DNA of 25,405 bases from DATEMK01 sp035275625 (GTDB taxonomy: Bacteria > Bacteroidota > Bacteroidia > AKYH767-A > OLB10). A model generated the notes under the pieces. It saw only the letters and a program-made list of their open reading frames with translations, made no database searches and had not been told where the DNA came from. The stretch is from positions 1-25,405 of the forward strand of contig DATEMK010000609.1 of NCBI GenBank assembly GCA_035275625.1, written 5' to 3'. Numbering within the stretch: position 1 is the first letter of the stretch; each line of letters opens with the position of its first letter. Below are positions 1 to 11,100 of this stretch, piece by piece. Made by a program: the position numbers and the translations under genes.

Positions 1-10
1 TCTTTAATTT

Positions 11-38
11 GCCCATTGCAAACTGCCAACTGCACACT
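11..38. repeat. Short heptamer-like repeats before nuoL
   Basis: The bases before the nuoL start include a tandem heptamer, aactgcc (21-27) followed by aactgca (28-34), with a related attgcaa just upstream. No Shine-Dalgarno-like sequence is visible, which is normal for Bacteroidota. The stretch is open in the nuoL frame back to position 9, but the encoded residues are polar and unlike a NuoL N-terminus, so it is treated as non-coding. The window edge prevents seeing how far the repeat extends. Confidence 0.4.
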
Positions 39-1937
39 ATGCTAAATTTTATCTGGCTGATTCCCCTTCTTCCGTTACTTGGTTTTGCCATTAACGGCTT
101 GCTCAACAAAAGCATGCCGCGAAACCTGGTTGGAGTTATTGCCTGCGGAACAATGTTTATTTCCTTTATTATTTCCTGCGGATTATTTTTTCAACTTATG
201 AATGGAGCAAATTCATTTGAAGTCGAATTATTCAAATGGATTCAAACGGCAAATTTTAATTTAGGATTTTCTTTTTTAGTTGACCGGATTTCAGCGATAA
301 TGTTGCTTGTTGTAACCGGTGTCGGATTTTTAATCCATGTTTATTCCATCGGTTACATGCATCACGATGAAGACTATCCGCGCTTCATGAGTTACCTCAA
401 CCTGTTTGTGTTTTTTATGTTGCTGCTTGTGATGGGAAATAATTACGTTTTGATGTTTGCAGGATGGGAAGGCGTTGGCTTATGTTCGTATTTGCTAATT
501 GGTTTCTGGTTTAAAAACAATGATTACAATAATGCAGCAAACAAAGCATTTATCATGAACCGCATTGGTGATTTAGGATTTTTGCTTGGAATGTTTTTAT
601 GTTATCAAACATTTGGTTCGCTTAATTACAAAGAAGTTTTCGAAGCCGCAAAAAATTTCCCTTCCGGTGATGCAACGATTGTTGCAATCACACTTTTATT
701 TTTTGTAGGAGCCATCGGCAAGAGTGCGCAAATACCTTTATATACATGGCTGCCGGATGCAATGGCAGGTCCTACGCCTGTATCAGCACTCATCCATGCA
801 GCAACAATGGTAACAGCCGGTGTTTACATGATTGTAAGAAGCAATGTGCTTTACACTCTTGCTCCCTTCTCACAGGAAATTGTTTTAATAATCGGAGTTG
901 CCACAGCAATCTTTGCAGCAACCATTGGTCTTAAACAAAATGATATTAAAAAAGTTCTGGCATACTCAACTGTTTCACAGCTCGGCTACATGTTTGCCGC
1001 AGCAGGTGTGGGTGCTTATTCAACTGCAATGTTTCATCTGGTTACTCACGCTTTTTTTAAAGCACTATTATTTCTGTGTGCAGGAAGTGTGATCCATGCC
1101 ATGAGTGGCGAACAGGATATTCGTAAAATGGGCGGCCTGAAAAAATATTTATCAACTACACATTTTACTTTTTTAATGGGAGTTCTGGCAATAAGCGGTG
1201 TGCCTGTATTTGCAGGATTTTTCTCTAAAGATGAAATCCTTGCTGTTACACATAATCATTCGATGATTGCATTTTCAGTTTTGTCTTTTGCTTCAGTGCT
1301 CACAGCTTGTTACATGTTCCGATTGTATTGGTTAACGTTTCACGGAGAGTTTCGCGGAACGAATCATCAAAGAGAACATTTGCATGAGTCACCTTCAACA
1401 ATGACCATTCCTTTAATAGTTCTTGCAATCCTTTCAACCATTGGCGGATTTATCGGGTTGCCTGAATTGTTCAGTGAACCGTTGCATACGCATCATGCCT
1501 TTAATACTTTCCTTGCTCCTGCAATTTATTTTTATGAAGAACGTGTTGTTTCACATTCATTTGAAATTACATTGCTGGTTACTTCAATAATTGTTCTTGT
1601 CATTATTTATATCGCAACAAAAAATTATTACATCACCAAAGCAACCGTTCCTGAAAGTGATGAACAGGAAAAAGGTTTTGCAAAAATTTTGTCTCACAAA
1701 TATTATGTGGATGAATTGTACGACAACATTATCCGCAAACCATTATATGCAATTTCAAAAGGTATCTACAGCTTCATTGAAAAAAATATTATTGACGGAA
1801 TAGTGAATGCGGTTCCAAAAGTGACAAATGCCGCAAGTTCAGGATTGCGATTGATGCAAACAGGCAGCATCGGGTTTTATGTCTTCGGAATGGTAGTGGG
1901 AATTATTTTAATGTTTGTTTTAAAATTTATGTTATAA
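39..1937 (+). CDS. nuoL: NADH-quinone oxidoreductase subunit L
   Basis: Membrane subunit of respiratory complex I at the distal end of the membrane arm. It carries one of the antiporter-like proton channels and the long lateral helix. The protein is 632 residues from the chosen start and hydrophobic throughout. The signature GWEGVGLCSYLLIGFW lies at residues 142-157 with the conserved channel glutamate at E144. The proton-antiporter core follows, with GKSAQIPLYTWLPDAMAGPT at 227-246 (K228) and SALIHAATMVTAGVYM at 249-264. Both agree with the positions of the key Glu and Lys in E. coli NuoL. The C-terminal third includes an amphipathic stretch and a final membrane helix, as expected. An in-frame ATG at 9 would add ten polar residues; the start at 39 gives the usual MxxxWLIPLLPLLGF beginning. 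nuoM and nuoN follow, so this is the tail of a nuo operon whose earlier genes lie outside the window. Confidence 0.96.
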   Translation: MLNFIWLIPLLPLLGFAINGLLNKSMPRNLVGVIACGTMFISFIISCGLFFQLMNGANSFEVELFKWIQTANFNLGFSFLVDRISAIMLLVVTGVGFLIHVYSIGYMHHDEDYPRFMSYLNLFVFFMLLLVMGNNYVLMFAGWEGVGLCSYLLIGFWFKNNDYNNAANKAFIMNRIGDLGFLLGMFLCYQTFGSLNYKEVFEAAKNFPSGDATIVAITLLFFVGAIGKSAQIPLYTWLPDAMAGPTPVSALIHAATMVTAGVYMIVRSNVLYTLAPFSQEIVLIIGVATAIFAATIGLKQNDIKKVLAYSTVSQLGYMFAAAGVGAYSTAMFHLVTHAFFKALLFLCAGSVIHAMSGEQDIRKMGGLKKYLSTTHFTFLMGVLAISGVPVFAGFFSKDEILAVTHNHSMIAFSVLSFASVLTACYMFRLYWLTFHGEFRGTNHQREHLHESPSTMTIPLIVLAILSTIGGFIGLPELFSEPLHTHHAFNTFLAPAIYFYEERVVSHSFEITLLVTSIIVLVIIYIATKNYYITKATVPESDEQEKGFAKILSHKYYVDELYDNIIRKPLYAISKGIYSFIEKNIIDGIVNAVPKVTNAASSGLRLMQTGSIGFYVFGMVVGIILMFVLKFML

Positions 1938-1944
1938 AATATAA

Positions 1945-2003
1945 GCCACGAATTACACGAATTTACACTAATTCAATTCGTGTTAATTAGTGTAATTAGT
2001 GGC
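1945..2003. repeat. Imperfect palindrome in the nuoL-nuoM spacer
   Basis: A 29-base left arm (1945-1973) is the imperfect reverse complement of a 29-base right arm (1975-2003), with a single base between them and 25 of 29 positions pairing. Each arm is built from short AT-rich modules, cacgaatt and its variant cactaatt. The palindrome fills nearly all of the 75-base spacer between the nuoL stop and the nuoM start. No T-tract follows, so it is not a standard terminator. It could be a dispersed intergenic repeat or an RNA hairpin that tunes expression between the two genes. Confidence 0.75.
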
Positions 2004-2012
2004 AATCTAAAT

Positions 2013-3461
2013 ATGTTCAGCGATTTACTTTACTTAATTATTTTTCAATTACTGTGTTCAGTGATTTGCATTTTTCTAAAAGAGGAGAATGCAAAACGCG
2101 GAGCTTTGATTCTTTCGGTTATTTCATTCCTCTTTTCTATCCACATGTTTTTTGAAGTCAGAGATTATGGTGCAACTAATTATTTAGTGGATATTCCCTG
2201 GATTCAGCAATTGGGAATTCATTTTAAAATAGGAATGGACGGAATCAGTTTTTTACTTGTCCAGCTCACCAATTTTTTAGTTCCATTAATAATTCTTTCT
2301 TCATTCAATCGTGACATAAAAAATCAGAGAGCATTTTATTCTCTGATCTTTTTAATGCAATTCGCGCTCAATGGTGTATTCACAGCATTAGACGGATTTT
2401 TATTTTACATTTTCTGGGAGCTTGCGCTGATACCAATTTATTTTATCTGCTGGCTGTGGGGAGGAAAGGACAGTGTCCGGATCACGCTGAAATTTTTCAT
2501 TTACACGTTGTCGGGAAGCTTGCTGATGCTGGTCGGATTAATTTATCTCTACCTGCAAACGCCCGGTGAGCATACATTCGACATCAATGTATTTTATAAT
2601 TTACAATTAGATTCTCATCAACAAACATTTATTTTCTGGACATTCTTTCTTGCATTCGCTATCAAGATGCCGGTATTTCCCCTGCATACCTGGCAGCCCG
2701 ATACATACACAGATGCTCCGACACAAGGAACCATGCTGCTTTCAGGCATCATGCTGAAAATGGGAATTTACGGAGTTATCCGCTGGCTGATTCCGGTTGT
2801 TCCCGGAGCCATGCATGAATGGGGAACGCTGGCAATAATTTTATCCGTGACAGGAATTGTTTATGCAAGCTGCATTGCATTGGTGCAAAAAGATTTTAAA
2901 CGAATGATTGCTTATTCATCCATTGCACACGTTGGATTAATTTCTGCCGGGGTTCTTTCATTGACAATGGAAGGTTTGCAGGGAGCGATGTACCAGATGA
3001 TCAGTCACGGTGTAAATGTGGTAGGATTATTTTTTATTGCAGACATTTTATTCGACAGGATGAAAACAAGGCAATTGGATGAACTTGGCGGAATAGCAAA
3101 TTCCCAAAGAACATTTTCAATTTTATTTATGATAATTTTATTGGGAAGTGTTGCATTGCCTCTCACCAACGGATTCATCGGTGAATTTTTATTATTAACC
3201 GGTGTGTACAAATACAATGCATGGACAGCATTGTTTGCAGGTACAACAGTTATTCTCGGAGCGGTTTATATGTTACGGAGTTATAAAGCAATTATGCTGG
3301 GAGATAAAGTTAGTATGGGAATCTTTACTCCATTAGCCAAAGAGGAAAAAACAGTATTGATAGTTATTGCAGCAGTTGTTATTGCAACAGGAATTTATGC
3401 AAAACCTTTATTGGATATTGCAGAACCTGCAGTAAAAAATATTTTAAGCCATATTCGTTAA
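2013..3461 (+). CDS. nuoM: NADH-quinone oxidoreductase subunit M
   Basis: Antiporter-like proton-translocating membrane subunit of complex I. It is 482 residues from the start at 2013, close to the usual length for NuoM. Channel residues are recognisable: E136 in FWELALIPIYF (134-144), K218 in AIKMPVFPLHTWQPDTY (216-232) with H225, and K249 in the next helix (GIMLKMGIYGVIRWL). They match the conserved Glu, Lys and Lys of E. coli NuoM in order and spacing. The motif KRMIAYSSIAHVGLI of the discontinuous helix region is also present. An earlier in-frame ATG at 1980 lies inside the right arm of the palindrome and would add 11 residues absent from the family, so 2013 (MFSDLLYLI) is preferred. The gene lies 75 bp after nuoL and 79 bp before nuoN, in the same direction, consistent with one transcript. 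Confidence 0.96.
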   Translation: MFSDLLYLIIFQLLCSVICIFLKEENAKRGALILSVISFLFSIHMFFEVRDYGATNYLVDIPWIQQLGIHFKIGMDGISFLLVQLTNFLVPLIILSSFNRDIKNQRAFYSLIFLMQFALNGVFTALDGFLFYIFWELALIPIYFICWLWGGKDSVRITLKFFIYTLSGSLLMLVGLIYLYLQTPGEHTFDINVFYNLQLDSHQQTFIFWTFFLAFAIKMPVFPLHTWQPDTYTDAPTQGTMLLSGIMLKMGIYGVIRWLIPVVPGAMHEWGTLAIILSVTGIVYASCIALVQKDFKRMIAYSSIAHVGLISAGVLSLTMEGLQGAMYQMISHGVNVVGLFFIADILFDRMKTRQLDELGGIANSQRTFSILFMIILLGSVALPLTNGFIGEFLLLTGVYKYNAWTALFAGTTVILGAVYMLRSYKAIMLGDKVSMGIFTPLAKEEKTVLIVIAAVVIATGIYAKPLLDIAEPAVKNILSHIR

Positions 3462-3466
3462 AACAG

Positions 3467-3537
3467 AACGCAAAAACGCTGAGAAAAAATAAAAATGTGT
3501 TTCAATCCATTCGTAAATTCGTAAAGATTCGTATTCG
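3467..3537. repeat. Short direct repeats in the nuoM-nuoN spacer
   Basis: The 79-bp spacer between nuoM and nuoN contains two kinds of short direct repeat. At 3467-3480 the motif aacgc appears twice around a run of A. At 3509-3537 the motif attcgta occurs three times (3509, 3517 and 3527), followed by a partial attcg copy. No gene or hairpin terminator is visible here. The motifs differ from those in the other two nuo spacers but share the style of short AT-rich modules. Confidence 0.55.
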
Positions 3538-3540
3538 CTG

Positions 3541-4917
3541 ATGAATGTTCTATTAACCATAGCCGGACTCGGAATCCTTTCCATGCTTGCTGAAATGCTG
3601 AAATTCAAAAAACAGCTTTTCATTTTAGTTCTTGCAGGATTGATTGGAGCATTTGCTTTAAGCTTCACAGATTGGAACACTGGTTTCAGCTATTATCATG
3701 ATATGGTGCTGATTGATAATTATGCAATCGTCTTTTCGGGATTGCTTATTGTAATTGCATTCCTCTGGTTACTGATGTCGCGAAGTTATTTCACTTCCGA
3801 AACCAGCGCTGCTGACCATTATGCATTGATTCTCTTTTCGCTTGCCGGAGCAATTGTGATGGTAAACTTCGCTGACCTTACCATGTTTTTCATCGGGCTT
3901 GAAATCCTTTCCATTTCACTGTATGTTTTAGCGGGAAGCGATAAACTTAACATAAAATCAAATGAATCTGCATTAAAATATTTTATGATGGGAGCATTTG
4001 CAACAGGGTTTCTTTTATTCGGAATCGCTCTGATTTATGGGGTTTGCGGAACATTTAATTTGAGACAAATTGCAATTTATACCGGGCAAAATTCGGCAAG
4101 CCTGCCTGTTATTTTTTATGCGGGAATTATTTTGATTCTTGTTGGATTACTGTTCAAAGTGGCTGCTGCTCCGTTTCATTTCTGGGCGCCTGATGTGTAT
4201 GACGGTGCACCCACCGTTGTCACAGCCTTTATGGCAACCATTGTAAAAACCGCTGCATTCGCAGCGTTCTACCGTTTATTTTCCACGTGTTTTTCATCAG
4301 TTGCCGATTGGTGGACACCGTTGATTGCAATAATTTCAGCCATCACCATGCTGCTCGGAAATATTCTTGCAGTTTATCAAAAGAGTTTGAAGCGGATGCT
4401 TGCTTATTCAAGTATTGCTCATGCAGGATATATTTTAATGGCAGTTGCTTCTTTAAACCAAACTTCATCAGGCTCAATTTTACTTTACGCTGCAGCCTAT
4501 TCGCTTGCAAGCATCGGAATGTTTACTGTCCTGCATGTGGTTAGTTCTTCCACTGGTAATGAATCAATTACAGGGTTAAAAGGAATGTCAAAATCGCATC
4601 CGTTTACATCCGTTTTAACTTCAATTTGCATGCTGTCAATGGCAGGTATTCCTCCGGTAGCAGGATTCTTTGCAAAATACTATATTTTTTATGCCGCTTT
4701 AAAAAGTGACTTCACCTGGCTGGTTTTAATTGCGGTGTTGAGTTCGCTTATCGGGGTGTATTATTATTTCAAAGTGATCATTGCAATGTATCAACCAGAC
4801 GGGAAGGAAAACAAAACTTTTTCGTTTGAAGGGCTCAATTTTTTAGTCATTTTATTAGCCGGAATATTAACGCTGGCGATTGGAATTGCACCGGGTTTTA
4901 TGATCGGTCTTCTTTAA
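3541..4917 (+). CDS. nuoN: NADH-quinone oxidoreductase subunit N
   Basis: Third antiporter-like proton-channel subunit of complex I, next to NuoM in the membrane arm. It has 458 residues, slightly shorter than the E. coli protein but within the family range. Conserved channel residues are visible: E121 in FFIGLEILSISLYVLAG (116-132), K206 in LLFKVAAAPFHFWAPDVYDG (203-222) and K236 in ATIVKTAAFAAFYRLF. The helix motif KRMLAYSSIAHAGYILMA follows. The start at 3541 (MNVLLTIAGLGIL) is the only reasonable one and opens directly into a membrane helix. It is the last gene of the nuo set; the next gene is 261 bp away and belongs to a different function. No convincing terminator was seen after it. Confidence 0.96.
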   Translation: MNVLLTIAGLGILSMLAEMLKFKKQLFILVLAGLIGAFALSFTDWNTGFSYYHDMVLIDNYAIVFSGLLIVIAFLWLLMSRSYFTSETSAADHYALILFSLAGAIVMVNFADLTMFFIGLEILSISLYVLAGSDKLNIKSNESALKYFMMGAFATGFLLFGIALIYGVCGTFNLRQIAIYTGQNSASLPVIFYAGIILILVGLLFKVAAAPFHFWAPDVYDGAPTVVTAFMATIVKTAAFAAFYRLFSTCFSSVADWWTPLIAIISAITMLLGNILAVYQKSLKRMLAYSSIAHAGYILMAVASLNQTSSGSILLYAAAYSLASIGMFTVLHVVSSSTGNESITGLKGMSKSHPFTSVLTSICMLSMAGIPPVAGFFAKYYIFYAALKSDFTWLVLIAVLSSLIGVYYYFKVIIAMYQPDGKENKTFSFEGLNFLVILLAGILTLAIGIAPGFMIGLL

Positions 4918-5178
4918 ATCTGCACTTTTGAATTGCAACATTTAGAAATTAAAAATTTCATGTAAAACTTTGTACGTTATCAGTGATATTGCCAAAGACT
5001 TTATCTCCTGATCTTCAATTAAAAGCAATTACTTTTCACAGAGCCATAATTCAACTGCTTTGATTTAAAAATTTTTGGTTTTTTCAAAGGAAATTTTTCA
5101 TAATTTAGGCGAGAATTTGACAGCTCATTTTAACCTCTAAAAATAAGACGATACCGGTTTGAATTAATCTATCCCTGC
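4918..5178. other. 261-bp intergenic region before the giant gene
   Basis: This AT-rich gap separates the nuo genes from the surface-protein cassette. No open reading frame with coding character, RNA gene or strong hairpin was seen. A 6-bp AT-only inverted repeat at 4945-4959 is too weak to call a terminator. Partial matches to the Bacteroidota -7 box TAnnTTTG occur at 4923-4930 (CACTTTTG) and 4965-4972 (AAACTTTG), each one base off and without a clear -33 TTTG at the right distance. The promoter of the giant gene is probably here but cannot be placed from sequence alone. Confidence 0.6.
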
Positions 5179-8100
5179 ATGAAATTTTTTTACAAGAGTT
5201 TGTTGAATTTCTTTTTTTTGAAAGTTTTAATAAAAATTATTTTTTCAACTTTATTTGCCCTGCTTTTTCATTTTGCTTATTCAGGCAAGATTTTCGGCAC
5301 AGGAGATTTCAATGCAATTCACAAAAATTTTTCAGCCCCCCCGGTTCTTACTCTTGACGCCTCTGATTACAATGGATACAACATTAGCTGTCACGGAGAT
5401 ACTGATGGTTCAATTGATTTGACCATCACGGGAGGACTGCTTCCATTTGATATTTTATGGTCGGGTGGCGAGGTGACAGAAGATATTTCAAACCTCCCTG
5501 CCGGAAGTTATTCTGTCCGTGTGATTGATGCAAACAATGATACCGTTTTTTCAAACATTGATTTGATTGAACCGGATCCAATCGGAGTAACGGTTGAATC
5601 AATTGCCAATATTCTATGTCATGGCGGCAGCAATGGTTTCATAGGAATCGCTGTAACAGGTGGAGTTCCGTCTTTCGGATTCTTATGGTCGGACGCCTCA
5701 ACCAATGAGGATTTGCAAAATGTGGTTGCCGGAAATTATTCTGTTATTATTACTGATCTTAATGGATGCACGCAATCAACATCACGATTAATAACTCAGC
5801 CGGATTCAATCCAGGTTTCTTTTTCTGTTCAGGATGAAACATGCGGAAATGCAAATGGAAATATTATCAGCGCTGTAATGGGCGGGGTTAACCCGTTTAC
5901 CTACCTGTGGTCAAACGCTGAGACAACTTCAACAATAAGTAATTTACAGGCCGCCACTTATATTCTGACTGTTACAGATAGTAATTCCTGTGTCAGAACG
6001 GACAGCGTTTCTTTAAACAACTTACCGGGACTCACGGTAGAATCAGATTCTGTTTTAAATGCAAACTGTTTTGGTGATGCCAATGGCGGAATTTTTATTT
6101 CCATTTTAAATGGAACTTCACCATACAGCTTTTTATGGTCAGACGGATCATCAGCGGAAGATTTGCAAAATGTTGTTTCTGGTATTTATACCGTTACCGT
6201 TACAGATATCAACGGATGCAGTTCGATAAAAACGGATAGCATTCTCGATCCCCCGCCTCTCACTGCAGTTATGTCTTCAGTAAACTCCACCTGCGGAAAT
6301 GCAAATGGAACAACTACTGCAACATCTTCGGGAGGCACTTCTCCCTACTCATACCTGTGGTCTGACGGACAAACTACACAGACTGCAACAGGACTTAATG
6401 CTGCAACATTTACAGTAACAATTACGGATGCTCACGGCTGCACGTTTGTTGATTCTGAAATTGTCTCTGATACTCCCGGCCCGTCACTTGCGATGGATTC
6501 CATTCATGATGAAAATTGTTTTGGTGATGCTAACGGTGAGATTTTTATTTCAGTAGCAGGAGGAACAGGTTCAATGGACTACCTGTGGTCCGATGCTTCC
6601 ACCGCAGAAGATTTACAAAACGGTGCTGCCGGAGTATATACAGTGACAGTGACGGATGATAACAATTGCACAGCAACATTATCAGGAACTATTGGACAGC
6701 CCTCACAAATTACGGCATCCACCTCATCCGTTAATTCCACATGCGGCAATGCAAATGGTACAGCAACGGCAACTCCTTCAGGAGGAATTTCTCCATACTC
6801 TTATTTGTGGTCAAATGCTCAAACCACGCAAACAGCAACCGGGCTTATAGCCGGAACATACACAGTAACAATTACGGATGTTCATAGTTGCACGTTTGTA
6901 ACTTCTGAAACAGTTTCCAACACTGCAGGACCAGTTCCAGTTGTAGATTCCGTTCACAATGAAAATTGCTTCGGAGATTCAAATGGCGATATTTTTATTT
7001 CTGTTTCAGGTGGAACAGGAACGATGGATTACCTATGGAGCAATGCTTCCACTCTCCAGGATTTACAAAATGTTACTATAGGAACATATACAGTGACAGT
7101 AACGGATGACAATAATTGTACAGCCACACTATCTGCAAGTATTTCACAGCCTTCCCAGGTCGGTGCTTCCACATCATCAGTAAACTCAACCTGCGGAAAT
7201 GCAAATGGTACTGCAACGGCAACCCCGTCAGGCGGGACAAATCCTTATTCTTACCTCTGGTCGGATGCTCAAACTACACAAACTGCAACCGGGCTTCTTA
7301 CAGGAACTTATACTGTGACTGTTACAGATGATCACGGCTGCACGTTTGTAACTTCTGAAACCGTAGTTAATACTCCGGGGCCAACCATCGTTCTTGATTC
7401 AATTCATAATGAACTTTGTTTCGGAGACAGTAATGGCGATATTTTTATTTCTTTATCGGGCGGAACGGCTCCATTCAATTATCTCTGGTCAAACGCTTCC
7501 ACTAACCAGGATTTACAAAACGTTCTTTTTGGCAACTACACTGTCACAGTAACAGACGACAATAGTTGCACCGCTTCGTTGACAGCATTTATTTCCCAAC
7601 CGCAGCTTTTGACGGCAACAACATCTTCAGTAAACTCTACGTGTGGAAATGCAAACGGTACGGCAACTGTAACTCCATCGGGTGGAACAAATCCATATTC
7701 TTATTCCTGGTCAAATGCACAGACCACCCAGACTGCAACCGGGCTTCTTGCAGGTAATTATTCTGTCACGGTTACCGATAAAAACGGATGTACTGTAAGC
7801 GCTTCTGAAACTGTAGCGGTCACATCCGGTCCGTCTCTTACTCTTGATTCCGTTAAAAATGAAAATTGTTTTGGGCAGAGCATTGGAGGAATTTTCATTT
7901 CTGTTTCTGGCGGAACTGCTCCAATTGATTATCTCTGGTCAAATGCTTCTACCAGCCAGGATTTGCAAAATGTTCCTGCAGGAAATTATTCAGTTACTGT
8001 TACAGATAACAACAATTGTACTGTGACACTGGCAAACAGCATTACCGAACCTCAACTTCTTACCTCTACTGCCTCATCGGTAAACTCCACTTGCGGAAAT

Positions 8101-11100
8101 GCAAATGGTACAGCAACGGCAACCCCGTCAGGCGGGACAAATCCTTATTCTTACCTCTGGTCGGATGCTCAAACAACTCAAACAGCCACAGGGCTTTCTG
8201 CCGGAAATTATACTGTCACCGTTACAGATGATCACGGCTGCACGTTTGTAACTTCTGAAACCATAGTTAATACTCCGGGACCAGCCATCGTTCTTGATTC
8301 AATTCATAATGAACTTTGTTTCGGAAATAACAATGGTGATATTTTTATTTCTTTATCGGGCGGAACCGCTCCATTCAGTTATCTCTGGTCAAACGCTTCC
8401 ACTACCCAGGATTTACAAAATGTTCTCTTTGGCAACTACACCGTCACAGTAACAGACGACAATAGTTGCACCGCTTCGTTCACAGCATTTATTTCCCAAC
8501 CCCAGCTTTTGACGGCAGTAACATCTTCAGTAAACTCTACGTGTGGAAATGCAAACGGTACGGCAACTGTAACTCCATCGGGTGGAACAAATCCATATTC
8601 TTATTCCTGGTCAAATGCACAGACGACACAAACAGCCACAGGACTTCTTGCAGGAACTTATACGGTAACTGTTACAGATAATAACGGCTGCACGTTTGTA
8701 ACCTCTGAAACTGTTTCCAATACTGCAGGACCTTCTGTTGCCCTCGACTCTATCCATAATGAAAATTGTTTTGGTGATGCTAACGGAGACATCTTTATTT
8801 CTATTTCCGGAGGGACGCCACCGGTAAATTATCTGTGGTCAAACGCAACTACCGCGCAGGATTTACAAAATGTTCCCTTCGGTAATTATACGGTTACTGT
8901 TACCGATGCTAATAATTGTACCGCCTCGGTGAATGCTTTTATTTCGCAGCCGCAGCTTTTAACCGCTTCGACACTATCTGTAAATTCTACGTGCGGTAAT
9001 TCAAATGGTACGATTACTGCAAATCCTTCCGGGGGAACAAATCCCTATTCATATCTCTGGTCAAATTCTCAAACAGTTCAAACTGCCACAGGTCTTTCTG
9101 CGGGAACTTATACGGTAACTGTCACAGATGATCATGGCTGCAGCTTTGTCACTTCGGAATCTGTAACAAATACCCCGGGCCCCACACTGATTCTTGATTC
9201 TGTTGTAAATGAAAATTGTTTTGGCGACAGCAATGGCGGAATTTTTATTTCCGTCAATAGCGGAACAGCGCCATTCAATTTCCTCTGGAGCAATTCTTCC
9301 ACCACAGAGGATTTGCAAAATGTTGGTGCGGGCAACTACTCCGTTACAATAACGGATGCCAACAATTGCACAGCAACCCTGGCAAACAATGTTTCACAGC
9401 CGCCACTATTGAATGCATCAACATCTTCTGTAAATTCAACCTGCGGAAACGCCAACGGATCTGCAACAGCAACCCCGTCAGGCGGAACCACTCCCTATTC
9501 GTATCTCTGGTCAGATAGCCAGACGACCCAAACTGCCACTGGTCTTTTAGCCGGAAATTATTCTGTCACCGTTACCGATAATAACGGATGTACTGTAAAT
9601 GCTCCCGTAACTGTTTCTGTCGCATCCGGACCATCACTTGCTCTTGATTCCGTTAAAAATGAAAATTGTTTTGGTCAGAGCACAGGTGGGATTTTTATTT
9701 CTGTTTCAGGCGGAACCGCCCCGATTAATTATCTCTGGTCGAATGGTTCAACAAGCCAGGATTTACAAAATGTTCCTGCAGGAAATTATTCAGTTACTGT
9801 TACAGATAATAACAATTGCACTGTGACACAGACAAACATAATTACTGAACCACCGCTTTTGACAGCAGCAACGTCTTCCATAAACTCAACTTGTGGAAAT
9901 CCAAATGGCACAGCAACGGCAACACCATCAGGCGGAACAGGCCCTTATTCGTATTTGTGGGCAAATGGCCAGACAACACAAACAGCAACTGCATTAGCAG
10001 CAGCCGGATATTCAGTTACAGTTGCTGATAACAATGGCTGTACGGTTAATGAAAGTGTAATTGTTTCTAATACTGCAGGACCAACGCTTGCGCTGGATTC
10101 AATCCATAATGAAAAATGTTTTGGCCAGGGCATTGGCGGAGTTTTTATTTCTTTTAATAACGGAACTGCACCTTTCGGTTTTTTATGGAGTAATTCTTCC
10201 ACGAGTGAAGATTTGCAAAATGTTCCTTCAGGAAATTATACCGTGACAATTACGGATAACAACAATTGCACTTCAACCCTGGCATCGAATATTTCAGAGC
10301 CACCGCTTCTTTCTGCAACTACATCTTCTGTAAATTCAACATGCGGAAATCCAAATGGCAGTGCAACAACAACACCTTCGGGCGGAACAAATCCTTATTT
10401 ATTCCTATGGTCTGACAGCCAAACTACACAAACTGCCACAGGGTTGCCTGCTGCGGCTTACAATGTCACGGTAACTGACAATAACGGATGCACTGTAGTT
10501 GCTTCTGAAACTGTATCTAATACAGCGGGACCGGTTGCAACAGTTCTTGTTAAAACAGACGTGAGCTGTTTTGGTTTTTCTGACGGTTCGATTGATATAA
10601 ATACAAATAACGGAACACCTCCTTTCTCTTACCTGTGGTCGAATGGTGCAACCACTGAAGATATTGCAAATCTTGTTACGGGAAATTATACAATTACAGT
10701 TATAGATTTTAATTCATGCGTATCTTCTACAGGAGAATTTGTTGATGAGCCGGATTCAATTTCAATTTCAACGAATATTACACCCGCCAATGGAGTTCCG
10801 AACGGAAGCATTACAACAATTGTTACTGGCGGAACCCCGGCTTATTCCTATTTATGGTCAACCGGTGCAACCACTTCCGGCATTAACGGATTATATCCCG
10901 GAAATTATACGCTGACGGTAACAGACAGTCATTCTTGTACATCTAACCGGACGGGAGTTGTTACCTCAAGTGTTATATGCAACGTAGATGTGGATTCGAC
11001 AAATAACATCAGTTGCTACAATGCAAATGACGGGTCGGTTTACATTACAGTTACCGGGGCTTTCGCGCCACTTACTTACCAATGGTCAAACGGGGAAACG

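Noticed and set aside
9..38. In-frame ATG ten codons upstream of the chosen nuoL start
   Set aside because: The ten added residues are polar and overlap an intergenic heptamer repeat; NuoL proteins begin with the hydrophobic segment that starts at 39.
1980..2012. In-frame ATG eleven codons upstream of the chosen nuoM start
   Set aside because: It lies inside the right arm of the intergenic palindrome and encodes residues not expected in NuoM.
4945..4959. AT-only inverted repeat after nuoN
   Set aside because: A six-pair stem of mostly A-T with no T-run; expected by chance in this AT-rich gap.
5116..5145. TTGACA-like sequence upstream of the giant gene
   Set aside because: It resembles a -35 box of enterobacterial type, which Bacteroidota do not use, and no matching -10 or -7 box follows at the right distance.
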